Assembly: GCA_003150175.1 (NCBI GenBank)
Contig: QAKZ01000070.1
Span: forward strand, 1-14,939
From: Coriobacteriia bacterium
GTDB taxonomy: Bacteria > Actinomycetota > Coriobacteriia > Coriobacteriales > Atopobiaceae
Length of the DNA stretch: 14,939 bases
Direction of reading: 5' to 3'
In this document: piece by piece, positions 6,933 through 13,464 of the stretch
Numbering within the stretch: position 1 is the first letter of the stretch
Layout of the letters: every line of letters begins with the position of its first letter
Translations under genes and position numbers: made by a program
The notes under the pieces: generated by a model
The model's input: only the letters and a program-made list of their open reading frames with translations
Told to the model about the DNA's origin: nothing
The model's database searches: none

Positions 6933-6963
6933 ATGACAGAAATGGATAGCCGTGGGCTATACT
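6933..6963 (+). promoter_or_regulatory. Putative promoter of the oxidoreductase-deoR-fru genes
   Basis: In the 131-base gap after the lipoprotein gene, ATGACA (6933-6938, five of six matches to TTGACA) is followed by TATACT (6958-6963, five of six matches to TATAAT). The 19-base spacer is longer than ideal. The same octamer GCTATACT also occurs upstream of rapZ (12498-12505), which supports it as a real -10 context in this genome. The start codon lies 35 bases downstream of the -10. Confidence 0.5.
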
Positions 6964-6998
6964 TACGGTATCTGAGCACAGCTGCCAAAGGAGCTTAC

Positions 6999-8075
6999 AT
7001 GGTCGACACCTCTGCCGCGCCGCTCGACGCCGAGGCCGCCGCGAAGGCCGCCTTCGCCGCTGCGCAGAGCAAGCAGTTCCCGTCCGACATCTTCACTGCC
7101 CCGCAGCTGCGTTGGGCCGTCATCGGCTGTGGGGTCATCGCCAACCAGATGGCGGAGTCGCTCGCCCTCGCTGGGCGCGCCCTCGCCGGCGTGCAGAACC
7201 GCACCCTCGCCAAGGCCGAGGCCTTCTCCGCCTCCCATGGCGTCGCGCGCGTCTACGGCTCGCTCGAGGAGCTCTGCTCCGACCCGGGTATCGACGCCGT
7301 CTACATCACCACCCCGCACAACACCCACATCACCTACCTGCGCGCCTGCCTGGCTGCGGGCAAGCACGTGCTTTGCGAGAAGTCCATCACCCTGAACTTC
7401 GCCGAGCTCGATGAGGCGCGTGAGCTTGCCCGCGCCCACGGCGTCGTGCTCATGGACGCCACCACTATCCTGCACATGCCGCTATACCGTCAGCTCGTCG
7501 CCCGTGCCAAAGCCGGGGACTTCGGCCGCATGAACCTGGCTCAGGTGAGCTTCGGCAGCTTCAAGCCCTACGACGTGCACACGCGCTTCTACAACCGCAG
7601 CCTCGCCGGCGGCGCCATGCTCGACATCGGCGTCTATGCGCTCTCGATCATGCGCATCTTTATGGAGTCCGCGCCGACCGAGGTGGTGAGCCTCGGCAAT
7701 ACCTGCGAGACGGGCGTCGACGTCGCCGGTGGCCTTGTGTGCCGCAACGCCGAAGGGCAGCTCGGCGTAATCAGTCTCACCATGCACTCCAAGCAGCCCA
7801 AGCGCGCGGTGATCAGCTTCGACAAGTGCTACATCGAGATCGATCAGTACCCGCGCGCCGACCGCGCGCGCATCGTCTGGACCGAGGACGGACGCGTCGA
7901 GGAGGTCGGGGCGGGCGAGGAGGCCTACGCCCTTTGCTACGAGATGGCCGATCTCGAGCGCGCCGTCGCGGGCGACCAAGACGCGGCGCGCCTGATTGAC
8001 TACGCTGTCGACGTCATGCGGATCATGACCGACGCCCGCGCCGCGTGGGGCGTCGTCTACCCGGAGGAGGAGTAG
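6999..8075 (+). CDS. Gfo/Idh/MocA-family NAD(P)-dependent oxidoreductase
   Basis: A 358-residue cytoplasmic dehydrogenase of the Gfo/Idh/MocA type, which oxidises or reduces sugars, inositols and related polyols. A Rossmann fold near the N terminus shows WAVIGCGVIA (39-48). The family's EKP catalytic motif appears as CEKSITLN (126-133), with Lys128 kept and Pro changed to Ser. The C-terminal half contains GGAMLDIGVY (204-213), the usual substrate-domain helix. About 35 extra residues rich in Ala precede the Rossmann fold. The substrate cannot be assigned. AAAGGAG (6987-6993) lies five bases before the chosen ATG; an in-frame GTG at 6864 overlaps the lipoprotein stop and is rejected. The deoR-type gene follows after one base, so this enzyme is co-transcribed with the fructose regulator and may act on a related sugar. 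Confidence 0.88.
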   Translation: MVDTSAAPLDAEAAAKAAFAAAQSKQFPSDIFTAPQLRWAVIGCGVIANQMAESLALAGRALAGVQNRTLAKAEAFSASHGVARVYGSLEELCSDPGIDAVYITTPHNTHITYLRACLAAGKHVLCEKSITLNFAELDEARELARAHGVVLMDATTILHMPLYRQLVARAKAGDFGRMNLAQVSFGSFKPYDVHTRFYNRSLAGGAMLDIGVYALSIMRIFMESAPTEVVSLGNTCETGVDVAGGLVCRNAEGQLGVISLTMHSKQPKRAVISFDKCYIEIDQYPRADRARIVWTEDGRVEEVGAGEEAYALCYEMADLERAVAGDQDAARLIDYAVDVMRIMTDARAAWGVVYPEEE

Positions 8076-8076
8076 G

Positions 8077-8823
8077 ATGCTCGCCGATCAGCGCCATGCC
8101 CAGATTTTGGACATCGTCAACGGCGAGGGCTCGGCGACGGTCGTCGACCTGGCCGCGCGCCTCGGCATCTCGGAGTCGACGGTCCGCCGCGACCTCGAGA
8201 AGCTCGACGACTCGGGTTGCCTGTCCAAGGTCCACGGCGGGGCCGTCTCGCTCGACAGAGAAGGCGTCACCCGCGACGTCCCCGTGGCCGAGCGAGCAAC
8301 CAGGCACTCCGCCGAGAAGCGCGCCATCGCCCAGCACGCCGCGCGGCTCGTGGGGCCGCAGGACTTCGTGTACCTCGACGCCGGCTCGACGGTCGACGCG
8401 CTTATCGACGCCTTGAGCGAGAAGCGCGCGGTCTACGCGACCGATTGCGTGAGCCATGCTTTGAAGCTCGCCTCGCGCGGCTTTGAGGTTATTGTGCTCG
8501 GGGGCTCGCTCAAGTCCGCGACCGAGGCCCTCGTGGGGCCTGACGCGAACGCGGCGATCAATCGCTACCACTTCACGCTTGGGTTCTGGGGCACGAACGG
8601 CGCCACCCCCGAGGGCGGCTTTACCACTCCGGACTTTGCCGAGGCCGAGGTCAAGCGCCTCTCGATGGCGCAGACCATACATCGCTTCGTGCTTGCCGAC
8701 GCGAGCAAGCTCGGCCGCACGAGCCTGGTCACGTTCGGCGATTTCCGCTCCGCGACTATCGTCACGACCGCGTTGCCCGAGGGCAGCGCGTTCGCGGCCC
8801 TCGAGAACGTCGAAGTCGTTTAG
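8077..8823 (+). CDS. DeoR-family transcriptional regulator, likely of the fructose operon
   Basis: A 248-residue regulator with an N-terminal DeoR winged helix-turn-helix (about 5-55: QRHAQILDIV...LGISESTVRRDLEKL, then the family GCLSKVHGGAV). The C-terminal sugar-phosphate sensor domain (about 75-235) contains LDAGSTVDAL, VLGGSLKSATEALVG and the DASKLGRTS segment typical of the family. These proteins usually repress sugar operons and are released by a phosphorylated sugar; with fruK and fruA next, fructose-1-phosphate is the expected effector. The start has GGAGGAGG (8063-8070) inside the end of the previous gene and a one-base gap. Probable binding sites are the repeats in the following 172-base gap. 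Function as a FruR-type regulator is inference from family and location. Confidence 0.88.
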   Translation: MLADQRHAQILDIVNGEGSATVVDLAARLGISESTVRRDLEKLDDSGCLSKVHGGAVSLDREGVTRDVPVAERATRHSAEKRAIAQHAARLVGPQDFVYLDAGSTVDALIDALSEKRAVYATDCVSHALKLASRGFEVIVLGGSLKSATEALVGPDANAAINRYHFTLGFWGTNGATPEGGFTTPDFAEAEVKRLSMAQTIHRFVLADASKLGRTSLVTFGDFRSATIVTTALPEGSAFAALENVEVV

Positions 8824-8843
8824 TGACGTAGCTCTGTTCACAA

Positions 8844-8863
8844 TCAGTCAAATTCAGTCAAAT
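8844..8863 (+). promoter_or_regulatory. Tandem 10-bp direct repeats, candidate operator for the DeoR-type regulator
   Basis: TCAGTCAAAT occurs twice head to tail (8844-8853 and 8854-8863), followed by a partial third copy (CAGT, 8864-8867). The 10-base period puts each copy on the same face of the DNA. CAGTCAAT recurs at 8961-8968, close to the fruK start. The location just after the regulator gene and before fruK fits autoregulated control of fruK-fruA. Confidence 0.55.
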
Positions 8864-8914
8864 CAGTGCCGTTCACCGGCAAATATATACCGTTTGGCCG
8901 TAAATGACGGAATC

Positions 8915-8931
8915 TGAAAGATTCTCTTTCA
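8915..8931 (+). promoter_or_regulatory. 17-bp perfect palindrome upstream of fruK
   Basis: TGAAAGA (8915-8921) and TCTTTCA (8925-8931) are perfect inverted arms around TTC. A second inverted pair, GAATC (8910-8914) with GATTC (8920-8924), overlaps the first and cannot form at the same time. This could be an operator or an RNA switch in the fruK leader. It does not fit the usual catabolite-response element, since the central CG is absent. The surrounding 8824-8984 region is clearly AT-richer than the genes. I find no convincing -35/-10 pair; TATATA at 8884-8889 and AGTAAT at 8953-8958 are weak -10 candidates. Confidence 0.5.
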
Positions 8932-8995
8932 AAATGAGCAAAAACGTGCAATAGTAATCACAGTCAATCAAGACACGACGTCACGGAGGAATCTC

Positions 8996-9901
8996 ATGAT
9001 CTGCACCGTCACGTTCAACCCCTCGCTCGACTACATCGTACGCGTCGACGACATGCGCCTCGGCGTGATCAACCGCACGAGTTACGAGCAGATCCTGCCG
9101 GGCGGCAAGGGCATCAACGTGTCCATCGTCCTCGGCAACCTCGGTCACGCCTCCCGCGCGCTCGGCTTCTCGGCCGGCTTCACGGGCATCGCGCTCGAGT
9201 CGCTGCTCGCGGCCTCCGGCATCGACCACGACCTCGTGCACGTCGACGAGGGCTTCACCCGCATCAACGCGAAGATCAAGTCCAACGAGGAGACCGAGCT
9301 CAACGGCCAGGGCCCCCGCATCACCGAGGACAACATCGCCGAGCTCTACGCGAAGCTCGACGTCCTCGGCGAGGGAGACATCCTCGTGATCTCCGGCTCC
9401 GTGCCGAACACCCTTCCCGGCGACATGTACGAGCGCATCATGGCCCGCCTCGACGGTCGCGGCGTGCGCATCGTCGTCGACGCCGAGCGCGACCTTCTTA
9501 CCCGCGTGCTCCCGTACAAGCCGTTCCTCGTCAAGCCCAACAACATCGAGCTCGGCGACATCTTCGGCGTCGAGCTCAAGACCCGCGACGAGGTCGTGCC
9601 CTACGCCAAGCAGCTCCAGGAGAAGGGCGCCGTCAACGTGCTCGTCTCGATGGCGGGGGAGGGCGGCGTCCTCGTCGACGCCGACGGCGGCGTGCACAAG
9701 AGCCCCGCGGCCAAGGGCACCGTCGTCAACTCCGTCGGCGCGGGTGACTCCTCCGTCGCCGGCTTCATCGCCGGCTACCTCGAGACGGGCTCCTACGAGA
9801 CCGCCTTCAAGATGGGCCTCTCCGCAGGCTCCGCAAGCGCTTTTTCCGACCACCTCGCCACGCGCGCGGAGGTCGAGGAATTGATGGCCCGCGCGCAGTA
9901 G
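8996..9901 (+). CDS. fruK: 1-phosphofructokinase
   Basis: A 301-residue PfkB-family kinase that phosphorylates fructose-1-phosphate, the product of FruA import, to fructose-1,6-bisphosphate for glycolysis. Family motifs are TFNPSLDYIV at the N terminus (6-15), the substrate loop PGGKGINVS (35-43), KPNNIEL (180-186) and the C-terminal NSVGAGDSSVAGFIAG (245-260) with the catalytic base Asp251. Length and order match FruK; tagatose-6-phosphate kinase is a close relative, but the fused fructose PTS next door favours FruK. GGAGGA (8985-8990) lies five bases before the ATG. A 72-base gap containing a hairpin separates it from fruA. Confidence 0.94.
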   Translation: MICTVTFNPSLDYIVRVDDMRLGVINRTSYEQILPGGKGINVSIVLGNLGHASRALGFSAGFTGIALESLLAASGIDHDLVHVDEGFTRINAKIKSNEETELNGQGPRITEDNIAELYAKLDVLGEGDILVISGSVPNTLPGDMYERIMARLDGRGVRIVVDAERDLLTRVLPYKPFLVKPNNIELGDIFGVELKTRDEVVPYAKQLQEKGAVNVLVSMAGEGGVLVDADGGVHKSPAAKGTVVNSVGAGDSSVAGFIAGYLETGSYETAFKMGLSAGSASAFSDHLATRAEVEELMARAQ

Positions 9902-9910
9902 GCGAGCCGT

Positions 9911-9933
9911 GCGGGCGAGCGCTTCTCGCCTGC
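9911..9933 (+). other. Intercistronic hairpin between fruK and fruA
   Basis: GCGGGCGAG (9911-9919) pairs with CTCGCCTGC (9925-9933) with one G-T wobble around a 5-base loop. No T run follows. It could protect or process the fruK/fruA message and set different levels of kinase and permease. Confidence 0.5.
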
Positions 9934-9973
9934 GAAGCAACGTGTGTAAGCAGTTCCACAGAAAGGAGCTCGA

Positions 9974-11944
9974 ATGAAGATCACTGATCTATTGAGCGCG
10001 CAGAGCGTCAAGGTCGGGGCGACCGCCGCAAGCCAGGCGGACGCCATCGATCAGCTCGTCGCCCTTCAGGTCGCCGCCGGCAACGTGTCCGACGCCGACG
10101 GCTACAAGGCGGGTGTCCTCGCCCGTGAGGCGGAGTTCTCGACCGCCGTGGGTGACGGCATCGCGATTCCGCACGCCAAGGTCGCCGCGGTGGCCAAGGC
10201 CGGCCTCGCCGCGATGACCATCCCCGGCGGCGTCGACTGGAACGCCCCCGACGACGCCCCCTGCGACCTTGTCTTCGCCATCGCCGCGCCCGAGGGCGAG
10301 AACGACGTCCACCTCGAGATGCTCGCCAAGCTCTCGGCCCTCCTCATGCACGAGGACTTCGCCGCCAAGCTCCGCGCCGCCAAGACCCCCGAGGAGTTTC
10401 TCGCCGCCATCGACGCCGCTGAGGCCGACCGCAACGCCGCCGAGGCCGCCAAGGCCGAGGCTGCCGCCGCGCCCAAGACCTCCGACTCCGAGTGGCCCGA
10501 GGTCCTGGCCATCACCGCGTGCCCGACCGGCATCGCCCACACCTACATGGCCGCCGAGAACCTCGAGAAGAAGGCCGCCGAGATGGGCATCAAGCTCAAG
10601 GCCGAGACCCAGGGTTCCGCGGGCGCCAAGAACATCCTGACCGCCGACGAGATCGCCCACTGCAAGGGCATCGTCATCGCCGCGGACAAGAACGTCGACC
10701 TCTCGCGCTTCGACGGCAAGCCGGTCTATTCCACGAACGTCTCCGCGGGCATAAACGACCCCGAGAAGCTCATCAACATCATCCTGAACGGCGAGGCGCC
10801 CGTCCAGGAGGGCAAGGGCTCCGAGGCTGGTGCCACGGCTGCCGCCGAGGGCGACTCCGCTTGGCACACCATCTATAAGCACCTGATGAACGGCGTCTCG
10901 CACATGCTGCCGTTCGTCATCGGCGGCGGCATCCTCACCGCCATCGCCTTCCTGGTCGACCAGCCCGGCCTCGGCACCGCTGCCTATGGCTCCTCGATCC
11001 CGGCGGCCGCCCTCTTCAAGACCATCGGCGGCGAGGCCTTCGGCCTGATGCTCCCGATCCTCGCGGGCTACATCGCGAGCTCCATCGCCGATCGCCCGGG
11101 CCTGGCACCTGGCTTCGTCGGCGGCCTCTTTGCCAAGGCGGGCTATGACTTCGCCTACCTCGGCACGCTCGACGCCACGACCCTCGTCTCCGGCGGCTTC
11201 ATCGCCGCGCTGTTCGCCGGCTTCGCCGCAGGCTACCTGACCCTCGGCATCGAGAAGCTCAGCGACAAGTACCTCCCGAGTTCCCTTGAGGGCATCAAGC
11301 CGATGCTCATCTACCCGATCCTCGGCACGCTCGGCATCGGCGTCGTGATGTTCGCGCTCAACCCGATCTTCGCCGCGATCAACACCGCGCTCAACGGCTT
11401 CCTCGCCGGCCTCGGCACGAGCAACATCGTGATCCTCGGCCTCGTCCTCGGCGGCATGATGTCCGTCGACATGGGCGGCCCCTTCAACAAGGCCGCGTAC
11501 GTCTTCGGCACCGCCGCGCTCGACCCGTCCTCCGGCCTCGGCACCACCGGCCAGATCATCATGGCCTCCGTCATGGTCGGCGGTATGGTCCCGCCCCTGG
11601 CGATCGCCCTCTCCACGACCTTCTTCAAGGATCGCTGGTCCAAGTCCGACCGCAACGCCGGCCTGGTGAATTACATCATGGGCCTCTCGTTTATCTCTGA
11701 GGGCGCCATCCCGTTCGCCGCTGCCGACCCCGGCCACGTTCTGCCGTCCTGCATCATCGGCTCCGCCATCGCTGGCGGCCTCTCTGCCGCCTTCGGCTGC
11801 ACGAGCCCCGCGCCTCACGGCGGCGCCTGGGTCAGCCCCGTCATCGGCAACCCGGTCATGTGGCTGGTCGCGTGCGTCATCGGCTCCGTCGTCGGCTGCC
11901 TGATTCTCTCGTTCTGGAAGAAGCCCCTCAAGCAGGAGGACTAG
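9974..11944 (+). CDS. fruA: Fructose PTS permease, fused EIIA-EIIB-EIIC
   Basis: A 656-residue membrane permease that imports fructose while phosphorylating it to fructose-1-phosphate. The EIIA domain spans about 1-148 with phospho-accepting His67 in AIPHAK. An Ala/Glu-rich linker (about 149-172) leads to the EIIB domain (about 175-275) with phospho-Cys183 in TACPTGIAHTYMAAE. A second linker (about 275-295) precedes the membrane EIIC domain (about 300-650), which has several hydrophobic helices and family stretches such as MLPFVIGGGI, DMGGPFNKAAY and FISEGAIPF. The ABC order and length match single-chain fructose permeases; no HPr-like domain is fused, so HPr must come from elsewhere. AAAGGAG (9962-9968) is five bases before the ATG. 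It is the last gene of the operon; the next clear terminator is about 290 bases downstream. Mannose-type specificity cannot be fully excluded, but fruK supports fructose. Confidence 0.95.
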   Translation: MKITDLLSAQSVKVGATAASQADAIDQLVALQVAAGNVSDADGYKAGVLAREAEFSTAVGDGIAIPHAKVAAVAKAGLAAMTIPGGVDWNAPDDAPCDLVFAIAAPEGENDVHLEMLAKLSALLMHEDFAAKLRAAKTPEEFLAAIDAAEADRNAAEAAKAEAAAAPKTSDSEWPEVLAITACPTGIAHTYMAAENLEKKAAEMGIKLKAETQGSAGAKNILTADEIAHCKGIVIAADKNVDLSRFDGKPVYSTNVSAGINDPEKLINIILNGEAPVQEGKGSEAGATAAAEGDSAWHTIYKHLMNGVSHMLPFVIGGGILTAIAFLVDQPGLGTAAYGSSIPAAALFKTIGGEAFGLMLPILAGYIASSIADRPGLAPGFVGGLFAKAGYDFAYLGTLDATTLVSGGFIAALFAGFAAGYLTLGIEKLSDKYLPSSLEGIKPMLIYPILGTLGIGVVMFALNPIFAAINTALNGFLAGLGTSNIVILGLVLGGMMSVDMGGPFNKAAYVFGTAALDPSSGLGTTGQIIMASVMVGGMVPPLAIALSTTFFKDRWSKSDRNAGLVNYIMGLSFISEGAIPFAAADPGHVLPSCIIGSAIAGGLSAAFGCTSPAPHGGAWVSPVIGNPVMWLVACVIGSVVGCLILSFWKKPLKQED

Positions 11945-11983
11945 CTTCCTGCAGGGGAGTGCCGGCCCTCAGGGCAAGGGATA

Positions 11984-12100
11984 GCACCCCGCGCCTTGGG
12001 ATGCGCCCAGCGTCCCGGGAAGTGCGGGCCCTCAGAGAGCGGGTGTGGCACCCAGCGTCCCGGGATTCCGGGGGCGCCTTATGAGTGCCCGGCTCCGGGA
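11984..12100 (+). repeat. Degenerate cluster of an 18-bp GC-rich repeat after fruA
   Basis: Four related copies of a GCRCCCNGCGYCYYGGGA-like module are seen at 11984-12001, 12003-12020, 12048-12065 and 12085-12100, the last with a 2-base deletion. Copies two and three are identical over 15 bases (CCCAGCGTCCCGGGA) and contain the palindrome TCCCGGGA. On a larger scale 11958-12002 and 12021-12066 are an imperfect duplication with a 63-base offset, sharing GGCCCTCAG (11964-11972 and 12027-12035). No gene is evident. The cluster probably lies in the fruA 3' untranslated RNA. Confidence 0.6.
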
Positions 12101-12142
12101 AGCGTCTCGGGGGTGTCTTAAAAGCGCTCGACGTCTCTAGTA

Positions 12143-12155
12143 GCTCTCCGAGAGC
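12143..12155 (+). other. Small palindrome in the fruA 3' region
   Basis: GCTCTC (12143-12148) and GAGAGC (12150-12155) form a 13-base palindrome with one central base. A wider pair, GCGCTC (12124-12129) with GAGCGC (12152-12157), overlaps it. Nothing else is recognisable in 12101-12236; no ORF with a ribosome site is supported there. Confidence 0.35.
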
Positions 12156-12236
12156 GCAAACAGACGCCCCACGAGCCGGCGCGCCTTCCCCAATCCGTCA
12201 ACCAGCGTGGCGACAGCGCTCGTTGAGAACCAAGAA

Positions 12237-12278
12237 CCCGCCCGCGCGATCCCTCCAACCGCGCGGGCGGGCTTCTTT
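12237..12278 (+). terminator. Strong intrinsic terminator, probably of the fructose operon
   Basis: A perfect 12-bp stem, CCCGCCCGCGCG (12237-12248) with CGCGCGGGCGGG (12260-12271), has an 11-base loop followed by CTTCTTT. It is the first convincing terminator after fruA, nearly 300 bases past its stop, implying either a long 3' untranslated region or a separate short transcript that ends here. Confidence 0.9.
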
Positions 12279-12312
12279 GTACCTGCGATGCGTTTTGGGT
12301 AGCTGAATAGCT

Positions 12313-12378
12313 TAACCCCCAAACGAGGGACGTTTTTGGCCTTGAATCGCCTTAAATACGTCCCTCGTTTGGGGGTTA
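12313..12378. repeat. Stand-alone palindromic element with 21-bp perfect arms
   Basis: The left arm (12313-12333, beginning TAACCCCCAAACGAGG) and the right arm (12358-12378, ending CCTCGTTTGGGGGTTA) are perfect reverse complements over 21 bases around a 24-base AT-richer centre. No T run follows on either strand, it encodes nothing, and it sits between the fru terminator and rapZ. It resembles a short interspersed palindromic or MITE-like element, or a highly structured small RNA. Copies elsewhere cannot be tested from this window. Confidence 0.75.
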
Positions 12379-12537
12379 GACAATTCAGGTTCCCAAGTGC
12401 CCGCAAACATGCGCCCGCATGCCCCGCGGGTCTGCCTCCCGCATCGCTGACCCGTCTGCCCCGCCTCCGTGCCGATCGCGCCCACGTCCCCGTCACCGCT
12501 ATACTCAAAACCAGAAGACCGAGAAGGGAAGAAGCCC
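12379..12537 (+). promoter_or_regulatory. rapZ upstream region with -10 box
   Basis: TATACT at 12500-12505 in the context GCTATACT is a good -10; no matching -35 is obvious about 17 bases upstream. It predicts a leader of roughly 25 bases. Farther upstream CGGGTC (12427-12432) and GACCCG (12449-12454) form a weak inverted repeat within a C-rich stretch. Nothing else is supported here. Confidence 0.5.
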
Positions 12538-13464
12538 ATGCCCACATCCAGCCAGCAGATGCGCGCGGCCGAGAACCGCAACCGCGTGCCCGACGTCGTC
12601 GTGATCACGGGCATGTCGGGCTCCGGCCGCACCCAGGCCCTCCATGTGTTCGAGGACATGGGCTACTTCTGCATCGACAACCTCCCGCCGCGCCTGTTGC
12701 TCCAGCTCGCCGAGCTCGTGGGGATCAACTCCGGCGTGGGTCGTCACCTCGCCGTCACCTGCGACCTGCGCAGCCAGGGGCTCTTCGACGAGATCACCGA
12801 TTCCCTCCAGCAGCTCCGCGACCACGAGATCACCTGCCAGGTGGTCTTCCTCGACACCTCCGACGAGGTCCTCATGCGCCGCTACGACGAGAATCGCCGC
12901 CGCCACCCGCTGGCACAGCCCGGCGAGTCGCTTGCCTCCGCCATCGCTCGCGAGCGCCGTCAGCTCGCGGCCGTCCGGGACTTCTCGGACCTGGTCATCG
13001 ACACCTCGTCGCTGCCCATCAAGGACCTCCGCGCGCGCCTGCGCCGGACCTTCTCCGAGCTCACCGACCAGCAGCTCATGGAGGTGTCGGTCTTCAGCTT
13101 CGGCTTCAAGCACGGCATGCCCGTGGAGGCCGACCTCATGATCGACGTCCGCTTCCTGCCGAACCCCTTCTACGACCCCCAGATGCGCACCATGACGGGC
13201 AACGACCCGCTCGTCCGCGACTTCGTCCTCAACAACGAGGTCACGCGCAGGTTCCTCGATGCGTGGGAGAGCCTGCTCGACGTCGCCATGCCGGGCTACG
13301 TCGCCGAGGGCAAAAGCCACCTCTCCATCGCCGTCGGGTGCACGGGCGGCCAGCACCGCAGCGTCGCCATCGCAAACGCGACGGCCGACTACCTGCAGCG
13401 CGGCGGCTACCATGTGAGCCTTTCGCACCGCGACCTCGCGCTCGCCAACGTGAGGACCAGCTAG
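12538..13464 (+). CDS. rapZ: RNase adapter / nucleotide-binding protein RapZ
   Basis: A 308-residue RapZ (YvcJ/YhbJ) family protein. Its N-terminal P-loop is GMSGSGRTQ (25-33), with Arg in place of the usual Lys, as I recall for actinobacterial members. It is followed by FEDMGYFCIDNLPP (38-51). The C-terminal half, which in Escherichia coli binds the regulatory RNA GlmZ, shows SFGFKHG (187-193), DVRFLPNP (203-210) and GCTGGQHRSVA (268-278). In Gram-positive bacteria the role is less clear; it is linked to cell-envelope precursor and competence control. The ATG at 12538 has AAGGGA (12524-12529) eight bases upstream; an in-frame GTG at 12469 precedes the -10 box and is rejected. whiA starts one base after the stop, so the two are co-translated. 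Confidence 0.94.
   Translation: MPTSSQQMRAAENRNRVPDVVVITGMSGSGRTQALHVFEDMGYFCIDNLPPRLLLQLAELVGINSGVGRHLAVTCDLRSQGLFDEITDSLQQLRDHEITCQVVFLDTSDEVLMRRYDENRRRHPLAQPGESLASAIARERRQLAAVRDFSDLVIDTSSLPIKDLRARLRRTFSELTDQQLMEVSVFSFGFKHGMPVEADLMIDVRFLPNPFYDPQMRTMTGNDPLVRDFVLNNEVTRRFLDAWESLLDVAMPGYVAEGKSHLSIAVGCTGGQHRSVAIANATADYLQRGGYHVSLSHRDLALANVRTS

Noticed and set aside
6864..6998. N-terminal extension of the oxidoreductase from GTG 6864
   Set aside because: It overlaps the lipoprotein stop and contains the putative promoter; ATG 6999 has a strong AAAGGAG at correct spacing.
8915..8931. Catabolite-response element for CcpA
   Set aside because: The central CG and the spacing of the consensus are absent; the palindrome is 17 bases with a TTC centre.
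9989..11818. A 609-codon open frame antisense to fruA
   Set aside because: It mirrors fruA codon structure in GC-rich DNA, has low-complexity Gly/Glu/Val/Asp composition and no recognisable domain or ribosome site.
11984..12100. Possible CRISPR array
   Set aside because: Only four degenerate copies with irregular offsets (19, 45 and 37 bases), no uniform spacers and no cas genes.
12610..12640. Arg in the RapZ P-loop as a defect
   Set aside because: As I recall, actinobacterial RapZ proteins commonly have Arg here, so it is probably a lineage feature.
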